A DNA stretch of 10,487 bases from Actinomycetota bacterium (GTDB taxonomy: Bacteria > Actinomycetota > Thermoleophilia > Gaiellales > Gaiellaceae). The stretch is taken from NCBI GenBank assembly GCA_005885565.1, contig VAXK01000162.1, positions 1-10,487 of the forward strand, written 5' to 3'. The translations under genes were made by a program, and so were the position numbers. Under the pieces are notes generated by a model that was given only the letters and a program-made list of their open reading frames with translations, did no database searches and had not been told where the DNA came from. Below are positions 1 to 6,661 of the stretch, in pieces. Numbering within the stretch: position 1 is the first letter of the stretch; each line of letters begins with the position of its first letter.

Positions 1-1
1 C

Positions 2-190
2 GTCTCGGGCGCGAACGGCCCCCGGAGCGACCGCTTCCGCCTGCGGCGCTACAACGTCGAGCCGTACCCGGCGCGGACGTTCGAGCTCGTCCTCCGTGGC
101 GCGTGCGACCTGATCGCGCTCAAGGACACGGTCGCCGGGACGTATGCGCGGCGCGCGTTCAACGCCGCGCTCGGTACGTCTTCGAAGTGA
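2..190 (+). CDS. C-terminal fragment of an unidentified protein (5' end outside window)
   Basis: The frame starting at base 2 is open from the window edge to TGA at 188-190, giving about 62 residues. It has normal high-GC codon use and a natural-looking protein end, with NVEPYPARTFELVLRG followed by CDLIALKDTVAGTYARRAFN. The stop overlaps the GTG start of the acetyltransferase gene in a GTGA motif, so the two genes are probably translationally coupled and in one transcript. I do not recognise the family with confidence. A surface-polysaccharide enzyme such as a deacetylase would fit the neighbourhood, but that is a guess. No membrane segment or catalytic motif is visible in the part present. 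Confidence 0.6.
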   Translation, partial: VSGANGPRSDRFRLRRYNVEPYPARTFELVLRGACDLIALKDTVAGTYARRAFNAALGTSSK

Positions 191-1191
191 GTTACGACGT
201 AGAGCTCTTCACCCCCGAGCAGCGGCAGGGGTTCTTCGAGCTCATGCACGGCGTCGGCCGCTCGCACATCGACGACGCGGAGTTCGAGTGGTGGTTCGAC
301 CGCAACCCGGTGGGCCGGCGGCTCATCTCGCTCGGCGTCGACGACGGGCGGGTGGTCGGGGTGGCGGCGATGAGCTTCTTCCGGATGCTCCTCGACGGCG
401 AGGAGCGCGCCGTCGCGATCCCCGTCCACGTGGCGACGGAGGCGCCGTACCGACGGCAGGGGATCTTCTCCGCGCTCGAGCTGAACAACGAGCGCGAGGC
501 GGCCGCGGACGGGTCGCCGATCACGATCACCTTCCCGAACCGGGCCTCCCACCGGATCTTCGTCGGGCGGCTCGACTGGGTCGACCTGCCGGGCCGGCGT
601 GTCTGGGCGCGTCCCCTTCGCGCGGCCGGCGTCGTGCGCTACCTCGCCGGGCGACCGAGCCCGCGCGGCGGCCTGCGGCCGGCGGCCACCGCCCCGCGGA
701 CGTACGGCGACGTCCGCGTCGAGCCGCTCGAGCGCTTCCCACCCGAGACCGACGGGGTCTGGAGCGCGGCCGCGGCCGGGTACGGCAACCACGTCGTCCG
801 TGACGCCGAGTTCTTGAACTGGCGCTACGCCGATACGCCGCGCACCTACCGGCGCTTCGGCGCCTACCGCGGCGGGCGACTGCGGGCGGTCGCGGTCGTC
901 GGCCACACCGTGAAGCAGGGCGTGTCGAGCGGCTTCCTCGCCGATCTCGTCAGCGCGCCGGAGGCGCATGCCGAGCGCGTCGCCCTCCTGCGCCGCGCCG
1001 TCGCGGAGGTCGACGCCGACGCGCTGATCGCCCTTCCACCGCGCGCGCAGCGCCGCTCGTTCCTGCGCGCCGGCTTCCTGCCCACGAACCGGAAGATCCG
1101 CTTCGTCGGCAAGGCGCTCCGGCCCGGAGAGCGGCTCGATCCGGAGCCGCACGCGTGGCACTTCACGCTGGGCGACTTCGATTTCTTCTGA
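187..1191 (+). CDS. GNAT-family N-acetyltransferase
   Basis: This 334-residue protein should transfer an acyl group from acyl-CoA to an amine. The acceptor is unknown. I chose GTG 187 because it overlaps the upstream TGA (GTGA) and begins right at the conserved part (SYDVELF); the ATG at 103 lies inside the upstream gene. The acyl-CoA-binding motif A is clear at residues 80-98 (HVATEAPYRRQGIFSAL, with the RRQGI pyrophosphate loop at 89-93). A second half near residues 209-214 (FLNWRY) and the C-terminal WHF...GDFDFF resemble two-domain acetyltransferases of the Acetyltransf_9/Eis-like kind. No signal peptide or membrane segment is seen. The gene sits beside glycan-assembly genes, which suggests acetylation of a sugar amine or surface polymer, but the sequence does not show the substrate. 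Confidence 0.85.
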   Translation: MSYDVELFTPEQRQGFFELMHGVGRSHIDDAEFEWWFDRNPVGRRLISLGVDDGRVVGVAAMSFFRMLLDGEERAVAIPVHVATEAPYRRQGIFSALELNNEREAAADGSPITITFPNRASHRIFVGRLDWVDLPGRRVWARPLRAAGVVRYLAGRPSPRGGLRPAATAPRTYGDVRVEPLERFPPETDGVWSAAAAGYGNHVVRDAEFLNWRYADTPRTYRRFGAYRGGRLRAVAVVGHTVKQGVSSGFLADLVSAPEAHAERVALLRRAVAEVDADALIALPPRAQRRSFLRAGFLPTNRKIRFVGKALRPGERLDPEPHAWHFTLGDFDFF

Positions 1192-1225
1192 TGTATGCTC
1201 CCAGTCATGGCTGTAGAGGCATACA
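1192..1225. promoter_or_regulatory. Inverted repeat, candidate VapB(C) operator
   Basis: Perfect 7-bp arms TGTATGC (1192-1198) and GCATACA (1219-1225) are separated by 20 nt. The flanking bases (CTC / GAG) nearly extend the match. The right arm overlaps the candidate -10 box of the vapB promoter. Ribbon-helix-helix VapB proteins commonly bind such inverted repeats, alone or with VapC, to repress their own operon. The placement fits autoregulation, but binding is inferred. Confidence 0.65.
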
Positions 1226-1227
1226 AT
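1222..1227 (+). promoter_or_regulatory. Candidate -10 box (TACAAT) for leaderless vapBC transcript
   Basis: TACAAT is one base from the TATAAT consensus and is A/T-rich in a very G+C-rich setting. Six bases separate it from ATG 1234, so transcription would start at or next to the start codon and the mRNA would be leaderless, which is common in Actinobacteria. No good -35 box is visible 16-19 bases upstream. No Shine-Dalgarno sequence precedes the ATG, which agrees with a leaderless start. Confidence 0.6.
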
Positions 1228-1233
1228 TCGGAC

Positions 1234-1461
1234 ATGATCAAACGCACCTCGCTCAATCTAGACATGTCCCTGGTGGAGGAAGCGCGGGAGGTGCTCGGTA
1301 CGCGTGGGACCACGGAGACCGTTACCCAGGCACTTGCCGAGGTCGTCCGGCAAGACAAGCTCCGCCGCCTCACGGAGATGGTCTTCGACGTCGACAACGA
1401 CGAGATCGAAGCATGGTCCGGTCCCGAGCTGGACTCCGAGGCGCCGCCGCCGCTGCCCTAG
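1234..1461 (+). CDS. vapB: VapB-like ribbon-helix-helix antitoxin
   Basis: This 75-residue protein is the predicted antitoxin that neutralises the adjacent PIN-domain ribonuclease and represses the operon. The N-terminal third is a classic ribbon-helix-helix: a beta strand at residues 2-9 (IKRTSLNL), then helices around 11-21 and 26-39 separated by the GTRGT turn. The acidic tail (FDVDNDEIEAW, then PELDSEA) is the usual toxin-wrapping region. Earlier in-frame ATGs at 1195 and 1207 exist, but they fall inside the inverted repeat and promoter; ATG 1234 gives the standard MIKRTSLN-type start. Eight bases separate its stop from the toxin start, so the two are co-transcribed. Base composition is less G+C-rich than the neighbours, consistent with a mobile TA module. 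Confidence 0.88.
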   Translation: MIKRTSLNLDMSLVEEAREVLGTRGTTETVTQALAEVVRQDKLRRLTEMVFDVDNDEIEAWSGPELDSEAPPPLP

Positions 1462-1469
1462 CCGCGCTC

Positions 1470-1877
1470 ATGGAACTCGCCGACACGAGCGCCTGGACGA
1501 ACCGGCACCGCGACGATGCGGTCCGCACCGACTTCGACACGCGAGTCATTCAGGGGAAGATGGCGATGTGTTCTCCGGTCCTGATGGAGCTGCTCTGGTC
1601 GGCGAGGAATCCCGGCGGCTTCGACGACGTGGTATCGCAAATGGCTGCGCTTCCTCAGTTGGCGGCTGATCGTCCCGTATGGGATCGGGCGATTGTTGTC
1701 TGGCGCATGCTGGTGGGACGAGGGAGGCATCGGCAGGCGCAGCAGTTCGATCTTCTCGTCGCTGCCGCTGCGGAGCTGGCAGGCGTCACGGTGTGCCACT
1801 ACGACCGCCACTTCGAGGTGATCGCCGAGGTGACCGGTCAGCCCGTGCGGGCGATCGCGCCGCTCGGCACCCTGTAG
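1470..1877 (+). CDS. vapC: VapC-like PIN-domain ribonuclease toxin
   Basis: This 135-residue protein has the normal VapC length and is predicted to be a Mg2+-dependent endoribonuclease that blocks translation by cutting tRNA or rRNA. The four acidic active-site residues of a PIN domain can be placed: Asp5 in MELADTSAW, Glu40 in SPVLMELLW, Asp94 in QQFDLLVAAAA and Asp112 in CHYDRHFEVIAEVTGQP. The last motif is typical of actinobacterial VapC. ATG 1470 is chosen because the PIN core begins immediately after it; the open frame continues upstream, but only through antitoxin and promoter sequence. The toxin looks intact. Only three bases separate its stop from the glycosyltransferase start, so this module probably feeds transcription into that gene. 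The cellular RNA target cannot be read from the sequence. Confidence 0.9.
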   Translation: MELADTSAWTNRHRDDAVRTDFDTRVIQGKMAMCSPVLMELLWSARNPGGFDDVVSQMAALPQLAADRPVWDRAIVVWRMLVGRGRHRQAQQFDLLVAAAAELAGVTVCHYDRHFEVIAEVTGQPVRAIAPLGTL

Positions 1878-1880
1878 CGC

Positions 1881-2906
1881 GTGCGGCTCGTCTTCATCAC
1901 GCAACAAGTCGACCCGGCACATCCGGCGCTCGGCGCGACGGTGCCGAAGATCGCTGCGCTCGCCCGCCGAGTCGGCGAGGTGGTCGTCCTCGCGGACGGG
2001 GCCGTTCCGGACGCGCTGCCCGGCAACGCGCGCGTCCGCACCTTCGGGGCGCGCACGAGGGCCGGTCGCGGCCTGCGCTTCGAGCATGCGCTGACGGCGG
2101 AGCTGCGCGGCCTGCGCGGCGGGGTCGTCGTCGCGCACATGTGCCCGATCTACGCCGTCCTCGCCGCGCCGCTCGTGCGACCTCTTCGAATCCCGCTCGT
2201 GCTCTGGTACACGCACTGGCGGGCCGGCCGGCTGCTGCGGGCCGCGGAGCGGAGCGCAAGCGTCGTCACGAGCGTCGACCGCCGCTCGTTCCCGCTCCGC
2301 TCCTCGAAGGTGCGGGCGATCGGCCACGGGATCGAGCTCGGCGAGTTCGCCTGCACCGAGCACCGGGCCGACGGAGCTCTGCGCCTGCTCGCGCTCGGCC
2401 GCTACTCGCCGGCGAAGGGCCTGCGGGAGATCGTGCACGCCGTCGCCGCGACCGACGCGCGACTCACCGTCCACGGCCCGACGCTGACGCCGCTCGAGCG
2501 CGAGCACCGGCAGACGCTCGGCGAGCTCGTGGACGCGCTCGGCGCCGGCGACCGCATCCGGCTCGAGGGGCCGGTGCCGCGGACGCGTGTGCCGGAGCTC
2601 TTCGCCGGCGCCGACCTGCTCGTGAACAACATGCGCGCCGGGGCGCCGGACAAGGTCGTCTACGAGGCCGCGGCGAGCTGCCTGCCCGTCGTCGCCTCGA
2701 ACCCGGTCTTCGACGAGCTGCTCGAGCCCGAGCTCCGCTTCGCGCGTGACGATCCCGACGACCTCGCCCACCGCCTGCGCGCCTTCGAGGCCCGCGACGC
2801 CTCGGCCCGCCGTGAGCTCGGCCGGCGGCTGCGGGAGCAGGTCGCGGCGCACCACTCGGCCGAATCCTGGGCCGAGGGCATCCTCGCAGCGGCGGGCCGT
2901 GCGTGA
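1881..2906 (+). CDS. GT4-family glycosyltransferase (first of a tandem pair)
   Basis: This 341-residue GT-B-fold enzyme is predicted to move a sugar from an activated nucleotide donor to a growing glycan on the cytoplasmic side. The N-terminal acceptor domain runs to about residue 150. The linker is marked by IGHGIELGEF (147-156). The donor domain starts with LLALGRYSPAKGL (169-181) and includes GPVPRTRVPELFAGADLLV (230-248) and DKVVYEAAASCLPVV (257-271). Glu262 is in the position of the second Glu of the E-x7-E motif. The first Glu is not evident: the segment reads NNMRAGAPDK where retaining GT4 enzymes usually have an EGFG-like loop. At 341 residues it is slightly short for GT4. Start GTG 1881 lies three bases after vapC, and the stop overlaps the next gene by GTGA. 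The sugar and acceptor are unknown. Confidence 0.85.
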   Translation: MRLVFITQQVDPAHPALGATVPKIAALARRVGEVVVLADGAVPDALPGNARVRTFGARTRAGRGLRFEHALTAELRGLRGGVVVAHMCPIYAVLAAPLVRPLRIPLVLWYTHWRAGRLLRAAERSASVVTSVDRRSFPLRSSKVRAIGHGIELGEFACTEHRADGALRLLALGRYSPAKGLREIVHAVAATDARLTVHGPTLTPLEREHRQTLGELVDALGAGDRIRLEGPVPRTRVPELFAGADLLVNNMRAGAPDKVVYEAAASCLPVVASNPVFDELLEPELRFARDDPDDLAHRLRAFEARDASARRELGRRLREQVAAHHSAESWAEGILAAAGRA

Positions 2907-4003
2907 GCGACCTGATCCTCCACATGCAGAAAGTCGCCGGGATCTCCGGCTCCGAGGCGTACCTGCTGTCGCTCCTCCCGCGTCTGCGCGAGCGCGGCTG
3001 GAACATCCGCATGCTCATGCTGCACGAGCACGAGCCGGGCGCCTGGGAGTTCGCGCGTGCGCTCGAGGCCCGTGGCGTCGAGCTCGACGCGATCCCGCTG
3101 CGCGCGGACGTCGACCCGCTCGCATTCCTGCACCTGACCGGCTACCTCCTGCGCCACCGACCGGCGCTCCTGCACACCCACCTCGTGCACGCGGACGTCT
3201 ACGGCCAGCTCGCGGGGACGCTCGCGCGGGTGCCACTCCGCTTCAGCACGAAGCACGGCTTCAACGAGTTCCGCGAGGGGCGCGGCTTCGCGCTCGCCGA
3301 CCGAACGGTCGCGAGCCTCGCGCACGTCCACATCGCGATCTCGCGCGGCCTCGCGCGCTACCTCGCCGACACCGAGGGCTTCGACGAGGGGGGGTTCCAG
3401 ATCGTCCACTACGGGATTCCACCCGCCGACGAGCCGGAGCCGTACGCCGGGCCACCACGGCTTCTTTGCATCGGGCGACTGATCCCGATCAAGGGGCACG
3501 TCGTCCTGCTCCGCGCGCTCGCAGAGGCGCGGCGAGAGGTGCCCGACGTCGAGCTCGCGATCGCCGGGCGCGGGGCGCTCGAGCCGGCACTGCGGGCGCT
3601 GGCGAAGGAGCTCGAGCTCGACGGCGCCGTCCGCTTCCTCGGCCACGTCGTGCCCGTACAGCGCGCGATCGAGGAGGCGGCGATCGTCGTCGTACCGTCG
3701 CTCGGCGAGGGCTTCGGGATGGTCGCGCTCGAGGCGATGGAGCGCGCGCGGCCGGTGATCGCGGCGTCAATCGGCGGGCTCGGCGACATCGTCCGGGAGG
3801 GCGAGACGGGCCTCCTCGTCCCGCCGGCCGAGGTGGAGCCGCTCGCGCACGCGATCGTCGAGCTGGCGCGCGACCCCGAGCGGGCCGCGCGGATGGGTCG
3901 GGCCGGCCGGGAACGCGCGCTCGTGCACTTCCTCGAGCGGCGCGCGACCGATCGGACGGAGATCCTGTACCGCGCGTTCCTGGACGGGGACGAGCCCGGC
4001 TAA
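2903..4003 (+). CDS. GT4-family glycosyltransferase (second of a tandem pair)
   Basis: This is a 366-residue retaining GT-B glycosyltransferase of usual family length. Residues 1-175 form the acceptor domain, with a glycine-rich N-terminal loop (GISGSEAY, 13-20) and HTHLVHADVYG (91-101). The donor domain opens with LLCIGRLIPIKGH (187-199), the phosphate-binding loop. The E-x7-E nucleotide-sugar motif is complete in EGFGMVALE (269-277), followed by GGLGDIVREGETGLLVPP (291-308), the canonical GT4 end of the donor site. GTG 2903 overlaps the previous stop (GTGA), indicating coupling to the first GT4, so the pair probably add consecutive residues. There is no membrane segment; it is expected to be cytosolic or membrane-associated. 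Donor and linkage cannot be deduced. Confidence 0.93.
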   Translation: MSDLILHMQKVAGISGSEAYLLSLLPRLRERGWNIRMLMLHEHEPGAWEFARALEARGVELDAIPLRADVDPLAFLHLTGYLLRHRPALLHTHLVHADVYGQLAGTLARVPLRFSTKHGFNEFREGRGFALADRTVASLAHVHIAISRGLARYLADTEGFDEGGFQIVHYGIPPADEPEPYAGPPRLLCIGRLIPIKGHVVLLRALAEARREVPDVELAIAGRGALEPALRALAKELELDGAVRFLGHVVPVQRAIEEAAIVVVPSLGEGFGMVALEAMERARPVIAASIGGLGDIVREGETGLLVPPAEVEPLAHAIVELARDPERAARMGRAGRERALVHFLERRATDRTEILYRAFLDGDEPG

Positions 4004-4035
4004 AGCCACCCCGCGCCGGCGCCGATGGCCGAGAC

Positions 4036-5448
4036 GTGCGCCCGCGCCTGCCTGCGCTCCTCGAACGCGAGGCGCCGCTCGTCGGCGTCGCGTGCCTCTA
4101 CGCGGTCGTCGTCGGCCTCACGCTGCCGCAGCAGCTCGTCCAGGACAGCTGGCTGACGCTCGCGAGCGGGCGCGAGATCGTGCGGCACGGCCTGCCGAGC
4201 CACGACACGCTCGCCGTCTGGACGCACGGCAAGGCCTGGATCGACCAGCAGTGGCTCGCGCAGCTCGCCTTCTACGGGCTCGACGCGCTCGGCGGGCTGC
4301 GGCTCGTGTTGCTTGGCCACGCGCTGCTGCTCGTGGGCGCGCTCGTCTCGGGGTTCGCCTTCGCGCGGCGCGGTGGCGCCTCGGCGCAGAGCGTCGCCCT
4401 CGTCGGGCTCGTCGCGATGCTCGTCGCGCCCTGGGCGCTCCAGCTCCGGGCGCAGAGCTTCGCGCCGCTCCTCTTCGTCTGGGTGCTCGGCCTGCTCGCC
4501 GCCGACAGCCGCGCGCCCTCGCGGCGCGTGTGGTGGACGCTGCCGATCATCGCGCTCTGGGCGAACCTGCACGGGACGGTCGTGCTCGGCGCCGCGCTCG
4601 TCGCCTGGCGCGGGCTCACGTCGGCCCCGCGCCGACGCGGGCTGCCGCTGCTCGCGGCGCCGCTCCTCGTCTTCGCCTCGCCGTACGGCTTCTCGCTCGC
4701 CGGCTACTACCGGCGGCTGCTCGTGAACCCCCTCCTGCCCTCGCTCCTCGAGGAGTGGCGCTCGAGCGCTCCCTCGCAGCGCACCGCGCTCTTCTTCGTG
4801 CTCGCCTTCGCCGCGATCTGGCTCGTCGCGCGGCACGGCCGGGCTCTGACGCTCTTCGAGCGCGGCGCGCTCCTGCTCACGCTCGTGAGCGCGCTCGCGG
4901 CGATCCGCAGCATCGTCTGGTTCGGCCTCGCCTGCCTCGTCCTGCTCCCACGGCTCCTCGACGTCGCCTTCCCGCGGCTCCGGCTGCCTGCGCCACGCGC
5001 CTTCGCCGCCGCCGGTCTCGCCGCTGCGGCAGCCGTCACGCTCTTCAGCGTCGTCCGGCCCGCCTCGTCCTTCACGCGCGACTGGCCGAGCGGCGCCGCG
5101 CGCGCCGTCGCGGCCCGGCCCGCCCCGTACGTCTTCGCGGACGACCGGACGGCCGACTGGCTGCTCTGGGAGGACCCGCGCCTCGCCGGCCGGCTCGCCT
5201 ACGACGTCCGCTTCGAGCTCTTCGACGACCGCCAGTTCCGCGAGCTGCTCGCCTTCCGCAACCGCTCCGGCGACGGCTGGCGTCGCGCGGCGGCCGGCTA
5301 CGACGTCCTCACCCTCGACCCGCGGACGGAGCGCTCGCTCGAGCGCGCGCTCCTCGCAGAGCCCGGAGCTCGACTCGTGTATCGCGGGCCGGGGTTGGAC
5401 GTCCTGGTGCGTCCTCCGCGGTCCGGGCTCGTCGAGCGAGTCGAGTGA
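4036..5448 (+). CDS. Polytopic membrane protein with soluble C-terminal domain (GT-C-like, uncharacterised)
   Basis: A protein of 470 residues. The open frame extends far upstream through the glycosyltransferases, but those genes use other frames there. GTG 4036 is the first sensible start after the GT stop at 4003. Hydrophobic helices recur from residue about 15 to 355, for example LVGVACLYAVVVGLTL and LVLLGHALLLVGALVSG. Between helices 1 and 2 is a conserved-looking outer loop: QDSWLTLASGREIVRHG (36-52), then PSHDT and GKAWIDQQWLAQL (65-77). Such Asp/Trp-rich first loops are typical of lipid-phosphate-sugar-dependent GT-C enzymes. The last ~115 residues (from FTRDWPSG; YVFADDRTADWLLWEDPRLAGRLAYD) are hydrophilic and may form an extracytoplasmic domain. 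I cannot assign a reaction. Its 3' end overlaps the convergent GT39 gene by 140 nt. Confidence 0.8.
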   Translation: MRPRLPALLEREAPLVGVACLYAVVVGLTLPQQLVQDSWLTLASGREIVRHGLPSHDTLAVWTHGKAWIDQQWLAQLAFYGLDALGGLRLVLLGHALLLVGALVSGFAFARRGGASAQSVALVGLVAMLVAPWALQLRAQSFAPLLFVWVLGLLAADSRAPSRRVWWTLPIIALWANLHGTVVLGAALVAWRGLTSAPRRRGLPLLAAPLLVFASPYGFSLAGYYRRLLVNPLLPSLLEEWRSSAPSQRTALFFVLAFAAIWLVARHGRALTLFERGALLLTLVSALAAIRSIVWFGLACLVLLPRLLDVAFPRLRLPAPRAFAAAGLAAAAAVTLFSVVRPASSFTRDWPSGAARAVAARPAPYVFADDRTADWLLWEDPRLAGRLAYDVRFELFDDRQFRELLAFRNRSGDGWRRAAAGYDVLTLDPRTERSLERALLAEPGARLVYRGPGLDVLVRPPRSGLVERVE

Positions 5449-6661
5449 CGGCTGCGGCTGCGCAGAGCGCGGCGAGGAAGTCCCACGGCACGCGGTAGCG
5501 AGTCTCGCCCGCGAAGAGCATCGCCGCCAGCGTGTCGTAGGCGAGCAGGGCGAGCGTGAGCGCGGCGAACCGGCGCGGGACGTAGAGGAGCCCGACGAGG
5601 CCGAGCGCGTCTAGGACGATCATGTAGGCCGGTTCGACGAGGCGGCGGCCGACGTCGAGGCTCGTGCCCGCGCCGCGGCGACCTTCGGTGCGCGTCACCG
5701 CCGGCTGCCACAGCATCCGCGCCGCGACGCCCGCGAGCTTCGCCTTCTCGCCCGGGTGGTGCTCCATCCACTGGACTGCGAGGTGACGGTAGTAGCGCAT
5801 CTGCGCGCACTCGTTCGTCGGGACGATGCGGCCCGTGCTCGCGTAGATCGCGCCCGCGTCCTGCGGTGTCGGCGGGGTCCCCGGGATCGGCGGTACGTCG
5901 TCGATCCACTTTCCGTGCTCGAGCGTCCGCAGCGTGTTCGGGTTGTTCGCCTTCCAGAGGGCACGGCCGTCGGTGGTCAGCGTCGTGCACCCGACCGACA
6001 CGCGGTTCCGCACCACCCACGGCGCGACGACGACCGCGCACGCGAGGAGCGCGGCGAGGACGATCGCGGGACGGCGCGCGGCGAGGAGGAACGCCCCGAC
6101 GACGAGCGGGAGCAGGACGAGCCGCACGTTGCCGAGGATCGCGAGCCCGAGCACCGCGCCGAGCGCGACGGCGAGCGGCACCGACCGCCGGTCGAGGACG
6201 AGCAGCGTCAGGAGGACGATCGCCGCGGCGAGCAGCTCGTCCAGGATCTCGCGGTTCATGTGCACGTCGTGCCAGACGAGGTACGGGTGGAGCGTCGCCG
6301 CGAGCGCGCCGAGGAGGCCCGCGAGCGGCGAGATCCAGCGTCGGCCGATCTCGTAGACGAGGAGTGCCGTGGCGGCCGCGACCGCGATCTGCGCCAGCCC
6401 GACGACGACCCACGAGCGGGAGAAGATCCAGTAGAGCGGGACGAGGAACCAGCCGTACAGGGGCTGCGTGTACGCCGAGGGCCGTCCCGGGATGAAGCCG
6501 TAGGTCCCGTGCGCGATGAGCGTGCGGGCGAAGACGTCGCCCTTGTCGACATACGCGGCCGTGATCGTGCCCCGCTCGTGGAGGAGGACCGCGAGCCGCG
6601 GCAGGATCGCGGCAAGCGCGACGAGGGTGTATGCGAACGGGCGTCTAGAGTCGAGCCGCAT
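5309..6661 (-). CDS. GT39/ArnT-like membrane glycosyltransferase
   Basis: This 450-residue membrane protein resembles the PMT_2/ArnT group, which transfer sugars from polyprenyl-phosphate donors on the outer face of the membrane. Helix 1 (YTLVALAAILPRLAVLL, 11-27) is followed by the loop YVDKGDVFARTLIAHGTYG (37-54), holding the acidic residues (Asp39, Asp42) expected to act in catalysis, and then PSAYTQPLYGWFLVPLYW. About nine further helices are visible. HPYLVWHDVHMNREILDELL (125-144) matches the second conserved family loop, and a large outer loop spans about 226-330. The last ~40 residues are Arg/Ala/Pro-rich and low in complexity, and they coincide with the 140-nt antiparallel overlap with the upstream membrane gene, so the true stop might be questioned. 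ATG 6661 shares CATG with the divergent deacetylase start. No Shine-Dalgarno is visible. Confidence 0.85.
   Translation of the reverse strand: MRLDSRRPFAYTLVALAAILPRLAVLLHERGTITAAYVDKGDVFARTLIAHGTYGFIPGRPSAYTQPLYGWFLVPLYWIFSRSWVVVGLAQIAVAAATALLVYEIGRRWISPLAGLLGALAATLHPYLVWHDVHMNREILDELLAAAIVLLTLLVLDRRSVPLAVALGAVLGLAILGNVRLVLLPLVVGAFLLAARRPAIVLAALLACAVVVAPWVVRNRVSVGCTTLTTDGRALWKANNPNTLRTLEHGKWIDDVPPIPGTPPTPQDAGAIYASTGRIVPTNECAQMRYYRHLAVQWMEHHPGEKAKLAGVAARMLWQPAVTRTEGRRGAGTSLDVGRRLVEPAYMIVLDALGLVGLLYVPRRFAALTLALLAYDTLAAMLFAGETRYRVPWDFLAALCAAAAVTRLARRARTAEDAPGRPTPARDTRVELRALRGARARASAPSAGRG
6646..6651 (+). promoter_or_regulatory. Weak candidate -10 box (TAGAGT) for the deacetylase gene
   Basis: TAGAGT fits the actinobacterial TAnnnT pattern and lies eight bases before ATG 6660, which would give a leaderless or nearly leaderless mRNA. 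It lies inside the first codons of the opposite-strand GT39 gene. No convincing -35 box is present. This is based on spacing alone. Confidence 0.3.

Noticed and set aside
49..1161. Long minus-strand open frame (370 codons) opposite the GNAT gene
   Set aside because: Arg/Asp/Glu/Pro-rich with no recognisable motif; it mirrors a well-supported plus-strand gene and is a high-GC shadow.
1195..1233. Upstream ATGs at 1195 and 1207 as the vapB start
   Set aside because: They lie within the inverted repeat and -10 region and add residues unlike the family; ATG 1234 gives the standard N-terminus.
1458..2855. Minus-strand open frame of 465 codons across vapC and the first GT4
   Set aside because: No family-like sequence; it spans two real genes on the other strand and is a codon-bias shadow.
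2746..4035. Upstream 430 codons of the open frame that continues into the membrane protein
   Set aside because: This stretch is a second reading frame of the GT4 genes, with Arg/Ala-rich nonsense; the protein proper begins at GTG 4036.
4092..5498. Plus-strand open frame of 468 codons in another frame of the membrane gene
   Set aside because: Almost only Arg and Ala, with no hydrophobic pattern; the competing frame has clear membrane helices.
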